From positions 1 through 8,274 of the forward strand of contig DGUQ01000058.1 in the NCBI GenBank assembly GCA_002394725.1: a DNA stretch of 8,274 nucleotides. Reading direction: 5' to 3'. Below are positions 1 through 6,794 of this stretch, piece after piece. The first letter of the stretch is position 1; each line of letters begins with the position of its first letter. The DNA comes from Ruminococcaceae bacterium UBA4306 (GTDB lineage Bacteria > Bacillota > Clostridia > Oscillospirales > Acutalibacteraceae). Position numbers and translations under genes: made by a program. The notes beneath the pieces are model-generated. The model did not search any database, was not told the DNA's origin, and saw nothing but the letters and a program-made list of their open reading frames with translations.

Positions 1-1439
1 GCGCCGTCCTTGATGGCGTAGCAGAGTTCCTCTAAGAGCTCGATATCTCCCTCTTTGCCCTCGCCCTTGGTGATGCGTTCGAGCATTTCCAGCATTCTCT
101 TTGTGCCGATTCTGCAATGCACGCATTTGCCGCAGCTTTCCTTGGCGGTGAAGTCGAGGAAGAACTTTGCCATACCGACCATGCAGGTGGATTCATCCAT
201 GACGACCATACCGCCACTGCCCATGATCGCGCCCGTAGCGCCTAAGGCTTTGTAGTCGATGACGGTATCGATCAAAGAAGCAGGGATACAGCCGCCGGAG
301 GGGCCGCCCATCTGGACAGCCTTGAAGGGTTTGTCGGTCTTCATACCGCCGCCGATGTCAAAGATGACGTCGCGCAGGGTCTTGCCCATCGGAATCTCGA
401 CGAGACCGCTTCTCTTGACCTTACCTGTAACGGCGAATACCTTGGTGCCCTTACTGCCCTCGGTGCCCATCGCGGCGAAGGCTTCTCCGCCGTTGTTGAT
501 GATCCAAGCGACGTTGGCGAAGGTCTCGACGTTATTGATATTACTGGGCTTTCTCCAAAAGCCTGACTGAGCAGGGAACGGCGGCTTCAAGCGCGGCATA
601 CCTCTGTGACCCTCGAGTGATTCGATCAGGGCGGTTTCCTCGCCGCAGACGAACGCGCCTGCGCCTGCCTTGATCATGAAGTCGCAGGAGAAGTCCGTAC
701 CGAAAATGTTGTTGCCGATGATGCCCTTTTCACGTGCCTGTTCAAGAGCATTCTTTAAACGCTTGATGGCGAGCGGATATTCCGCTCTGACGTAGACGAC
801 CGCGTGCTTTGCGCCGATGGCATACGCGCCGATCAGCATGCCTTCGATGAGGTTGTGGGGGTCGCTCTCGATAACAGCACGATCCATGAACGCGCCGGGG
901 TCGCCCTCGTCGGCGTTACAGATCAGGTACTTTTCCTCGCCCTCGCTCTGACGAGCGGCGTTCCACTTGAACCATGTCGGGAAGCCGGCGCCGCCGCGAC
1001 CTGCCAAGCCCGAGGTTTTGATAATGTCAATAACTTCTTCGGGGGTCATGCCGAGCGCTTTTTTGAGTGCTGTATAACCGTCTTTCTCGATATATTCCTC
1101 GATGATCTCGGGGTTGATGATACCGCAGTTGCGTAACGCGATACGCGTCTGCTTGCTGAGGAACTCGCTGTCCTCGTCGGTGACAACGAGGTTCTCGATC
1201 TTCGAGCGGTCGCCTGTGTTGATATACTCGGCGATCGCCGGAGCGTCGCTCTCGGATACCTTGACCAGTCGGGTGAGCTTATCCTCGTCATAGATATCTA
1301 CGATCGGTTCAAGGTAGCACATACCGATACAGCCGGCAATGGAGATCGGGGCTTCGACATTTTGAGAGAGAAGCGCTTTTCTTACTTTTTCCGCACCTGC
1401 CGCGATACCGCAGGAGCCCTGTCCGATAACGATCCTCAT
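1..1439 (-). CDS. nuoF: NuoF-type NADH-binding FMN/Fe-S oxidoreductase subunit (partial, C-terminus beyond the left edge)
   Basis: This is the NADH-oxidising flavin subunit of a soluble complex of the HydB/NuoF family; in such complexes NADH passes electrons to FMN and then to Fe-S clusters. The first 479 residues are visible. Residues 1-85 form a thioredoxin-like ferredoxin domain with C10, C37 and C41. The glycine-rich NADH/FMN segment GLAGRGGAGFPT lies at 144-155, NADEGDPGAF at 175-184 and CGEETALIESLEG at 265-277. An SLBB-like region follows at about 330-400, then ESCGKCVHC with cluster ligands C436, C439 and C442. The expected fourth ligand lies just past the edge. The ATG overlaps the nuoE stop as ATGA, with GGAGG 7 nt upstream, so translation is probably coupled. 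The partner gene is not in view, so hydrogenase, formate dehydrogenase and other bifurcating complexes all remain possible. The family call is firm; the complex is not. Confidence 0.93.
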   Translation of the reverse strand, partial: MRIVIGQGSCGIAAGAEKVRKALLSQNVEAPISIAGCIGMCYLEPIVDIYDEDKLTRLVKVSESDAPAIAEYINTGDRSKIENLVVTDEDSEFLSKQTRIALRNCGIINPEIIEEYIEKDGYTALKKALGMTPEEVIDIIKTSGLAGRGGAGFPTWFKWNAARQSEGEEKYLICNADEGDPGAFMDRAVIESDPHNLIEGMLIGAYAIGAKHAVVYVRAEYPLAIKRLKNALEQAREKGIIGNNIFGTDFSCDFMIKAGAGAFVCGEETALIESLEGHRGMPRLKPPFPAQSGFWRKPSNINNVETFANVAWIINNGGEAFAAMGTEGSKGTKVFAVTGKVKRSGLVEIPMGKTLRDVIFDIGGGMKTDKPFKAVQMGGPSGGCIPASLIDTVIDYKALGATGAIMGSGGMVVMDESTCMVGMAKFFLDFTAKESCGKCVHCRIGTKRMLEMLERITKGEGKEGDIELLEELCYAIKDG

Positions 1440-1912
1440 ACTGCCGCCTCCCTTAGTTCTTTCAATATCTTTTTGGTCTTGTCGGGGGTGAGGGAGCCGT
1501 AGGTGTCCTCGTTGATCATCATGACGGGTGAGAGAGAGCAGCAGCCGAGACACGCCACGCATTTGAGCGAGAACAAGCCGTCCTCGGTGGTCTGTCCGTC
1601 GTCGATATGCAGCTCGTCTTTAATCGTTTGCAAGATCAACTCGGACGAGTTGACGTGGCATGCCGTGCCCTGACACAGCATGATCAGGTACTTGCCGACA
1701 GGCTCAAAACGGAACTGGGTATAGAACGTGCCCACGCCCATGATCTCTGAGGTCGCGATACCTGTCCTCTCAGAGATTAAGCGTATCGCTTCCTTCGGCA
1801 AATAACCGTAGATGTCCTGCGTGTGCTGTAGGATCGTGATCAGACTGCCCTTGACCGAGGCGTACTCCGTGAGTACCCCGTCGAGCAGTGATAAATCTAT
1901 ACTTTTTTCCAT
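1436..1912 (-). CDS. nuoE: NuoE-type [2Fe-2S] thioredoxin-like subunit of an NAD(H)-dependent complex
   Basis: The 158-residue protein has the usual length of the NuoE/HydC family, which carries one [2Fe-2S] cluster and sits beside the NuoF flavin subunit. An N-terminal helical part (about 1-60) includes the family segment HTQDIYGYLP (30-39) and GVGTFYTQF (59-67). A thioredoxin-like ferredoxin domain follows, with the cluster ligands in the classic spacing: C80 and C85 (CQGTAC), then C121 and C125 (CLGCC). C118 and C124 are extra cysteines. No signal peptide or membrane segment is visible, so the protein should be cytoplasmic. The ATG start at 1912 is supported by GGAGG (plus-strand CCTCC, 1919-1923) six bases upstream. 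It is the first gene of the operon and overlaps nuoF by 4 nt. It is divergent from ssnA and has its own sigma-A-like promoter. Confidence 0.95.
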   Translation of the reverse strand: MEKSIDLSLLDGVLTEYASVKGSLITILQHTQDIYGYLPKEAIRLISERTGIATSEIMGVGTFYTQFRFEPVGKYLIMLCQGTACHVNSSELILQTIKDELHIDDGQTTEDGLFSLKCVACLGCCSLSPVMMINEDTYGSLTPDKTKKILKELREAAV

Positions 1913-1955
1913 GGATAACCTCCATATTGATTAATGTTTTGCATCGTTACTCTTT

Positions 1956-1984
1956 ATTCTACCGCAATCAGGGGTAGATTGCAA
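1956..1984 (-). promoter_or_regulatory. Sigma-A-type promoter of the nuoEF operon
   Basis: Read on the minus strand, the -35 is TTGCAA (1979-1984) and the -10 is TAGAAT (1956-1961), with exactly 17 bp between them. Transcription should start near 1949, giving a leader of about 36 nt before the nuoE ATG. The -35 lies in the 9-mer CTATTGCAA, which also occurs at the -35 of the divergent ssnA promoter. Seen by pattern only; the start site is not demonstrated. Confidence 0.65.
1964..1982. promoter_or_regulatory. Inverted repeat inside the nuoE promoter, possible operator
   Basis: GCAATC (1964-1969) and GATTGC (1977-1982) are perfect inverted arms separated by 7 bp (AGGGGTA). They fill the spacer of the nuoE promoter, and the GATTGC arm overlaps its -35. 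A protein bound here would block RNA polymerase. The arms are only 6 bp and no regulator gene is in view, so this is a candidate only. No matching two-armed copy was seen at the ssnA promoter. Confidence 0.35.
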
Positions 1985-2083
1985 TAGATATCGAAAAATA
2001 GAGAACAGAAAATACAGAAAGTTAATACGCGTGGATTTTTGTACAATAACATCAAAAATCGCAAATATTTTTATCAATAACTA

Positions 2084-2112
2084 TTGCAAATAACCTATCA
2101 GCATGGTAAAAT
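2084..2112 (+). promoter_or_regulatory. Sigma-A-type extended -10 promoter of ssnA-ygfK
   Basis: The -35 is TTGCAA (2084-2089) and the -10 is TAAAAT (2107-2112), with a 17-bp spacer. TGG directly before the -10 makes it an extended -10 promoter. AT-rich DNA at about 1990-2080 lies upstream and could act as an UP-like region. Transcription should begin near 2119, leaving a leader of about 66 nt. That leader contains a small hairpin (TGCTT at 2142-2146, AAGCA at 2150-2154) but no recognisable riboswitch. The rest of the 1913-2185 gap shows no gene. Confidence 0.65.
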
Positions 2113-2173
2113 GTAGATGGAGTAAATTACCTATTTATCGGTGCTTTCCAAGCATGTAAAGGATATGCGGAAC

Positions 2174-2179
2174 AGGAGG
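2174..2179 (+). promoter_or_regulatory. Shine-Dalgarno site that fixes the ssnA start
   Basis: AGGAGG lies 6 nt before the ATG at 2186. The same frame is open upstream to a GTG at 2141, but that codon has no ribosome site. Starting there would add 15 residues ahead of the conserved N-terminal strand, so the ATG is preferred. Confidence 0.8.
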
Positions 2180-2185
2180 GATTCG

Positions 2186-3517
2186 ATGTATTTGATCACA
2201 AACGGCAGGCTCTTTACCCGTGATCCCGAGCGCCCCTATATCGAGGACGGCGCTGTGGCGTTTGAGGGTGAGCGCATTACCGCTGTCGGTACAGCGAAGG
2301 AGCTGAGGCTGAAATATCCGCAGGCACAGTTGATAGACGCCAAGGGTCAGCTGATCATGCCGGCGTTTATCAACACCCATACCCACATCTATTCGGGCTT
2401 GGCACGCGGCTTGTCAATCAACGGCTACAATCCCACCAATTTCTATGAGATCTTAGACGGCATGTGGTGGAAGCTCGACCGTGAGCTGACCTTGGAGGAT
2501 ACCAAGGCGAGCGCTTACGCGACGTATCTCGAGTGCATACGCAACGGCGTGACCACCGTCTTTGACCATCACGCCTCCTACAAGGAGATCCCCGGCTCAC
2601 TGTTCACGATCGCCGATTGCGCCAAGGAGATGGGTATCCGCTCCTGCTTGTGCTACGAGGTCTCCGACCGTGACGGTGAAGCGAAATGTGATGAAGCCAT
2701 CAAGGAGAATGCCGACTTCATCCAATATTGTCAGGAGCAGAACGATCCGATGCTCCGCGCCATGTTCGGCATGCACGCCTTGTTCACGATCTCCGACAGG
2801 ACCTTTGAAAAATGCGTCAAGGCGAACGACGGCAGAACAGGCTATCACATCCACATCTGCGAGGGGCTCAACGACGTGGAGGACAGCCGCGAGAACTACC
2901 ATATGCTGCCTGTCGAACGGCTGGAAAAATGGGGCATCCTCGGCGAGAAAACGATCCTCGGTCACTGCATCCATCTGACCGAGCCCGAGATGGATCAGAT
3001 CGCCGTGACCGATACGATGGTCGTCAACAATCCCGAGAGCAATATGGGCAACGCCGTGGGATGTTCACCGGTGCTACGGATGTTCTCAAAGGGGATCATG
3101 CTCGGACTGGGCACGGACGCGTATACCCACGATATGCTTGAGAGCCTAAAGGTCGCGCTGACCATCCAGCGCCATAACGCAGGCATGCCGAATGTCGCGT
3201 GGAACGAGGTCACGACCATGCTCTTTCAAAATAATGCCAAGATCGCGGCACGGTATTTTGATACCCCTATCGGCGTGATCCGCGAGGGCGCCGCCGCCGA
3301 TATCATCGTGATGGATTATCTGCCCTTCACACCGCTGTCGGGCGACAATCTGGACGGTCACATGATCTTCGGTATGAACGGCAGACAGTGCCGCACCACG
3401 ATCGCCAACGGCAGACTGCTGTATCTTGACAGACAGTTTGTCGACATTGATGAAGAAAAGCTCAGCGCACGGATCTTCGCGACCGCGGAAAAGCTGTGGG
3501 GCAGAGTGAACGGATAA
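2186..3517 (+). CDS. ssnA: SsnA-type amidohydrolase (ATZ/TRZ-like metal-dependent deaminase/hydrolase)
   Basis: The 443-residue protein matches the usual SsnA length of about 440. It is a metal-dependent amidohydrolase with a TIM-barrel core and a small beta domain formed by both ends. Seen directly: HxH metal ligands H65 and H67 in INTHTHIYS, H223 with E226 in the HxxE motif (HICE), H260 in LGHC, and the metal-binding aspartate D311 in GLGTDAYTHD. Relatives remove amino or chloro groups from purine-, pyrimidine- or triazine-like rings (guanine deaminase, TrzN/AtzA type), but SsnA's own substrate is not firmly established. The location should be cytoplasmic, as no signal peptide is seen. It leads a transcript with ygfK, 51 bp downstream, the partner usually found with it in selenium/molybdenum-hydroxylase and purine-degradation clusters. 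Family assignment is strong; the reaction is inferred. Confidence 0.93.
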   Translation: MYLITNGRLFTRDPERPYIEDGAVAFEGERITAVGTAKELRLKYPQAQLIDAKGQLIMPAFINTHTHIYSGLARGLSINGYNPTNFYEILDGMWWKLDRELTLEDTKASAYATYLECIRNGVTTVFDHHASYKEIPGSLFTIADCAKEMGIRSCLCYEVSDRDGEAKCDEAIKENADFIQYCQEQNDPMLRAMFGMHALFTISDRTFEKCVKANDGRTGYHIHICEGLNDVEDSRENYHMLPVERLEKWGILGEKTILGHCIHLTEPEMDQIAVTDTMVVNNPESNMGNAVGCSPVLRMFSKGIMLGLGTDAYTHDMLESLKVALTIQRHNAGMPNVAWNEVTTMLFQNNAKIAARYFDTPIGVIREGAAADIIVMDYLPFTPLSGDNLDGHMIFGMNGRQCRTTIANGRLLYLDRQFVDIDEEKLSARIFATAEKLWGRVNG

Positions 3518-3527
3518 ACTATAATGT

Positions 3528-3550
3528 GAGGGCGGTATGATCCCGTCCTC
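3528..3550 (+). other. Intercistronic hairpin between ssnA and ygfK
   Basis: GAGGGCGG (3528-3535) pairs with CCGTCCTC (3543-3550) over 8 bp with one G-T wobble, leaving a 7-nt loop. No T-run follows, so it is not a standard terminator. It starts 10 nt after the ssnA stop and ends 18 nt before the ygfK ATG. It could stabilise or divide the transcript, or tune entry of ribosomes at the ygfK GAGG site (3557-3560), which lies outside the stem. Confidence 0.45.
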
Positions 3551-3568
3551 CGGTACGAGGTAAATGAT

Positions 3569-6500
3569 ATGAGTGAAAAAATGGTTCCGCTGAGCATCCG
3601 CGAATTGCTCGACAGGATGACAACAGAATACAGCAGGATAGAGAGAGCCTTTACCGTGCAGGAGGGCTTCAAGATATCGCGCTATGATGAGTGGCGCAAG
3701 AAGTATGCCGACAGCCTCGGCGAAGAGGCTTCCGCCCATCTGAACGGTGAGGATAAGTTCCTGCCGATCTTCGGCGAGAAGCTCGAGGTGCCGCTCGGAC
3801 CCGCGGCGGGTCCGCATACCCAGATGGCGCAGAATATCATCTCCGCCTACATCGGCGGCGCGCGCTTCTTTGAGCTGAAAACCGTGCAGGTGACGGACGG
3901 CGAGGAGCTGGCGAAGTGTATCGCGCGTCCGTGCATCAAAGCGGAGGACGAGGGCTACAACTGCGAATGGTCGACGGAGCTGACCGTCGAGCAGGCGCTC
4001 GAGGAATATGTCAAGGCTTGGTGCGTCATCAAGGTGATCTCGAGGGCGTTCGGTCTGGGCGATCCCGACGGCTTTGTGTTCAACATGAGCGTCGGCTATG
4101 ACCTCGAGGGCATCCGATCGGAGAAGATCGACCGCTTCATCGAAGGGCTCAAGGACGCGTCCGCTCTCCCGATCTTTATCGAGACGAAAAATGCTTTAAA
4201 AGAATATTATCCTGCATATACCGAGCTGATCGACAGCATTTCGCCGCGCGTTTGCCGCAGTGTCACGCTGTCCACGCTCCACGGCTGTCCGCCTGACGAG
4301 ATCGAGCGGATCGCGACCTATCTGCTGACCGAGAAGGGGCTGCACACCTTTGTCAAGTGCAATCCCACCATCTTAGGCTACGAGGACGCGCGCGCGATCC
4401 TCGACAAGGCAGGCTTCGATTATATCGCCTTTGACGAGCATCATTTCAGAGAGGATCTGCAGTGGGATGACGCGGTGAAGATGTTCCGCAGATTACAGGA
4501 GCTCGCCGAGAGCAAGGGACTGGAGTTCGGCGTGAAGCTCTCCAATACCTTCCCCGTTGACGTCAAAAACGGCGAGCTGCCGAGCGACGAGATGTACATG
4601 AGCGGTCGCGCACTGTTCCACCTGACCATCGAGATGGCGCGCCGCTTCTCCCAGGAGTTCAACGGCAAGCTGCGTATCTCTTTCTCCGGCGGTGTGACCC
4701 AGCAGAATGTCAAGTTCCTGTTCCTTGCCGGTATCTGGCCGATCACGATGGCGACCATCCTGTTAAAGCCGGGCGGTTATTCCAACATGGCGAGCATGGC
4801 GTATACCCTGCGCATTTGTGATTATCAGCCGTTCACCCGTACCGATACCGACAAGATCGCCGCGCTGCAAAAGTGGTGCATGAAGCATCCGAGCTTCCGC
4901 AAGCCGATCAAGCCGATCCCTTCGCGCAAAAACGGTGAGCAGGTGCCGCTGTTCGACTGTTACACGGCGCCGTGTCAGGGCGGCTGTCCGATCCGGCAGG
5001 ATATCCCTGCTTATGTGCATTTGGTCGAAAAGGAGAAGCACCGAGAAGCGCTTGAGGTCATCCTCCAAAAGAACCCCCTGCCGTTTACCACGGGTCTGAT
5101 CTGCTCCCACCGCTGCATGAGCAAATGCACCCGTAATCATTATAATAATCTGCCCATCGATATCAGGGGCATCAAGTATATTGCCGCCTGTGAGGGCTAT
5201 GATCAATTATACGCAGAGCTGAAAAAGCCTGCTTCCAACGGCAGAAAGGTCGCCGTGATCGGCGCGGGCGCGGCAGGCTTGTCCGCGGCATATTTCCTTG
5301 CGCGTGACGGCTTTGAGGTCGATGTGTTTGAACAGTCGAATAAGGCAGGCGGCATCGTCACCAATGTGATCCCCGATTTCCGGATCTCCCCTTATTTTGT
5401 TAAGTGGGATATCGCCCTGATCAAGAAGATGGGCGCGAATATTAAGCTCAATACCCCCGCGCCTTCTCTCGAGCGGCTCAAGGCGGACGGTTACGAAGCG
5501 GTCGTCTGCGGTATCGGCGCCTATAAAGAGCGCAATCCGCATATCACGGGCAATGTGATGAACGTGCTCGATTTCTTGTGCATGTTCAAGCACGGCGGCT
5601 TTGCGGCGTCCGGGCTGAACGACGTTGTTGTGATCGGCGGCGGTAATACCGCGATGGACGCGGCACGTGCCGCGTCGCGGATCGACGGTGTGGAGAACGT
5701 CAGCATTGTTTACAGAAGGACGAAGAAATATATGCCTGCCGATGAAGAGGAGCTCAAAGAGGCGCTCAAAGACGGCGTACGGTTCATCGAGCTGGCGGCG
5801 CCGATCGAGCAAAAGGGCGGAAAGCTGCTGTGCTCCGTGATGCGCTTGGGCGAGCCCGACGCGAGCGGCAGACGCAGTCCCGTCGCAACGGATGAGACCA
5901 TCGAGATCGACGCCGATCTGGTCATCGCCGCGATCGGTGAAGAGGTGGATAACTCGCTGTTTGCTTCATACGGCATCACTGCCGATGAAAACGGAAAAGT
6001 ACCTTTCCTGACAGAAATCGACGGTATGAAGGTGTATAATATCGGTGACAGCCTGCGCGGTCCCTCTACGGTGGTCGAGTGTATTGCCGACGCTCAGCGT
6101 GCCGCGGATGATATTATCGGCGCAAGGTTCGAGGTCGACATCCCCATGGAGGCGATCCCCTCGGCAATGGAGGCGATCGAGAGCAAGCGCGTGGTCGATC
6201 CTGTCGCGTTGGCTCCGATCTCGTCCCGATGCCTGAGCTGTAACACGGTCTGTGAGAATTGTGTCAGCGTATGCCCCAACCGTGCCAACGCCGTGGTCGA
6301 AATGCCCGACGGCAGGCGCGAGATCCTGCATATCGATCGCCTGTGTAACGAGTGCGGCAACTGCAGGAGCTTCTGTCCGTATGATTCCGCGCCATATCTC
6401 GACAAGCTCACCTTCTTTGAGGACGAGCAGAGCTTTGCGGAGAGTACGCAAAAGGGCTTCTTGATCCTCGATGACCACACGGTGCGCGTCCGGTTGGAGG

Positions 6501-6598
6501 ATGTGCAGGACGTCGATCTCGATCAGCCGAACGACCTGCCAAAGGACGTTGAGGTGCTGATCCTCACCGTGATCAAGGACGTTGTATTGTATCGCTGA
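3569..6598 (+). CDS. ygfK: YgfK-type multidomain FMN/FAD/Fe-S oxidoreductase (annotated elsewhere as putative selenate reductase subunit)
   Basis: The 1009-residue protein is a little shorter than E. coli YgfK (about 1030). Residues about 70-420 resemble an FMN-binding TIM barrel of the dihydroorotate dehydrogenase type (VPLGPAAGPHTQ near 75, TLHGCPPDEIER near 236, VKCNPTILG near 261, ISFSGGV near 371). Residues 464-525 form a helical Fe-S domain like that of glutamate synthase small subunit and dihydropyrimidine dehydrogenase (C464, C469, C473, C512, C516, C520). An FAD-binding GAGAAG lies at 565-570 and an NAD(P)-binding GGGNTAMDAAR begins at 690. The C-terminal ferredoxin domain has C891, C895, C898, C902 and C926, C929, C932, C936, enough for two [4Fe-4S] clusters. 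No signal peptide is seen. The GAGG site is 8 nt before the ATG. It probably moves electrons between NAD(P)H and a ring substrate or partner enzyme in purine/selenium-hydroxylase metabolism; 'selenate reductase' is a legacy name. Confidence 0.93.
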   Translation: MSEKMVPLSIRELLDRMTTEYSRIERAFTVQEGFKISRYDEWRKKYADSLGEEASAHLNGEDKFLPIFGEKLEVPLGPAAGPHTQMAQNIISAYIGGARFFELKTVQVTDGEELAKCIARPCIKAEDEGYNCEWSTELTVEQALEEYVKAWCVIKVISRAFGLGDPDGFVFNMSVGYDLEGIRSEKIDRFIEGLKDASALPIFIETKNALKEYYPAYTELIDSISPRVCRSVTLSTLHGCPPDEIERIATYLLTEKGLHTFVKCNPTILGYEDARAILDKAGFDYIAFDEHHFREDLQWDDAVKMFRRLQELAESKGLEFGVKLSNTFPVDVKNGELPSDEMYMSGRALFHLTIEMARRFSQEFNGKLRISFSGGVTQQNVKFLFLAGIWPITMATILLKPGGYSNMASMAYTLRICDYQPFTRTDTDKIAALQKWCMKHPSFRKPIKPIPSRKNGEQVPLFDCYTAPCQGGCPIRQDIPAYVHLVEKEKHREALEVILQKNPLPFTTGLICSHRCMSKCTRNHYNNLPIDIRGIKYIAACEGYDQLYAELKKPASNGRKVAVIGAGAAGLSAAYFLARDGFEVDVFEQSNKAGGIVTNVIPDFRISPYFVKWDIALIKKMGANIKLNTPAPSLERLKADGYEAVVCGIGAYKERNPHITGNVMNVLDFLCMFKHGGFAASGLNDVVVIGGGNTAMDAARAASRIDGVENVSIVYRRTKKYMPADEEELKEALKDGVRFIELAAPIEQKGGKLLCSVMRLGEPDASGRRSPVATDETIEIDADLVIAAIGEEVDNSLFASYGITADENGKVPFLTEIDGMKVYNIGDSLRGPSTVVECIADAQRAADDIIGARFEVDIPMEAIPSAMEAIESKRVVDPVALAPISSRCLSCNTVCENCVSVCPNRANAVVEMPDGRREILHIDRLCNECGNCRSFCPYDSAPYLDKLTFFEDEQSFAESTQKGFLILDDHTVRVRLEDVQDVDLDQPNDLPKDVEVLILTVIKDVVLYR

Positions 6599-6607
6599 AT
6601 AAAAGGG

Positions 6608-6643
6608 GAGGGGCACGGCAGCAATGTCTGCCCCTCTTTGTTT
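6608..6643 (+). terminator. Rho-independent terminator after ygfK
   Basis: GAGGGGCA (6608-6615) pairs perfectly with TGCCCCTC (6629-6636). Past a one-base bulge the stem continues for 4 bp and closes on a GCAA tetraloop (6621-6624). The interrupted T-run TTTGTTT follows at 6637-6643. It begins 10 nt after the ygfK stop and separates ssnA-ygfK transcription from hydA. Confidence 0.8.
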
Positions 6644-6657
6644 GGTCAGTGGTCAGT
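6644..6657 (+). repeat. Two tandem copies of GGTCAGT
   Basis: Two perfect 7-bp units lie directly behind the terminator. They are too short to define an element, but they start a repeat-rich gap that has no coding signal. Confidence 0.5.
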
Positions 6658-6659
6658 GC

Positions 6660-6705
6660 ATTGCAGGAGTTTGTAGGGGGCGGCGCCTCGACGCCCCGAT
6701 TGCAG
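6660..6705. repeat. GC-rich palindromic element flanked by ATTGCAG direct repeats
   Basis: A hairpin GGGGCG (6677-6682) / CGCCCC (6692-6697) with a 9-nt loop follows GTAGGGG (6673-6679). The block is bracketed by ATTGCAG at 6660-6666 and 6699-6705. It resembles a small dispersed intergenic palindrome (REP or MITE-like). The flanking pair could be a target-site duplication, but 7 bp may also be chance. No transposase is present. Confidence 0.4.
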
Positions 6706-6717
6706 AATGTTATATTA

Positions 6718-6740
6718 ATCGTAGGGGAGGGGCTTGCTCC
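6718..6740. repeat. Second GTAGGGG palindromic motif
   Basis: GTAGGGG recurs at 6721-6727, exactly 48 bp after the first copy, followed by a short hairpin GGAG (6726-6729) / CTCC (6737-6740). It looks like a reduced relative of the element at 6660-6705. Its right arm supplies the TTG of a -35 for the hydA promoter. Confidence 0.4.
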
Positions 6741-6771
6741 AGCTGTCAAAATGTCGTATAATACATATAAT
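6734..6771 (+). promoter_or_regulatory. Two overlapping sigma-A-type promoters for hydA
   Basis: Promoter A has -35 TTGCTC (6734-6739), a 17-bp spacer and a consensus -10 TATAAT (6757-6762). Promoter B has -35 CTGTCA (6743-6748), a 17-bp spacer and a second consensus TATAAT (6766-6771). They are offset by 9 bp and would give short leaders of roughly 17-26 nt. The ribosome site before the ATG at 6795 is weak (AAGAAAG, about 6781-6787), so strong transcription may offset poor initiation. Confidence 0.65.
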
Positions 6772-6794
6772 TCCAATCAAAAGAAAGTGATAAC

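Noticed and set aside
804..1136. Plus-strand open frame within the nuoF region
   Set aside because: The minus strand encodes the continuous NuoF sequence with NADH/FMN motifs; the plus frame is a codon-bias shadow.
2141..2185. In-frame GTG start upstream of ssnA adding 15 residues
   Set aside because: It has no ribosome site, while AGGAGG stands 6 nt before the ATG at 2186, and the protein from there matches the family's length and N-terminal strand.
2113..2185. Purine riboswitch in the ssnA leader
   Set aside because: The leader is only about 66 nt and shows just a 5-bp hairpin; the three-helix layout and conserved loops of a purine riboswitch are absent.
3537..3563. Eight-codon open frame in the ssnA-ygfK gap as a leader peptide
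   Set aside because: Its start lies in the loop of the hairpin, it has no regulatory codon pattern and no clear ribosome site.
3146..3817. Antisense open frame of 223 codons spanning the ssnA-ygfK junction
   Set aside because: It overlaps conserved coding sequence of both genes and the intergenic hairpin, and shows no domain.
5207..5812. Antisense open frame of 201 codons within ygfK
   Set aside because: The ygfK frame here holds the FAD and NAD(P) motifs; the antisense frame has no ribosome site or family pattern.
3569..6598. Selenocysteine (in-frame TGA) in the window's genes
   Set aside because: All coding frames are continuous with ordinary cysteine codons at the cluster ligands, and no in-frame TGA followed by a SECIS-like hairpin was seen.
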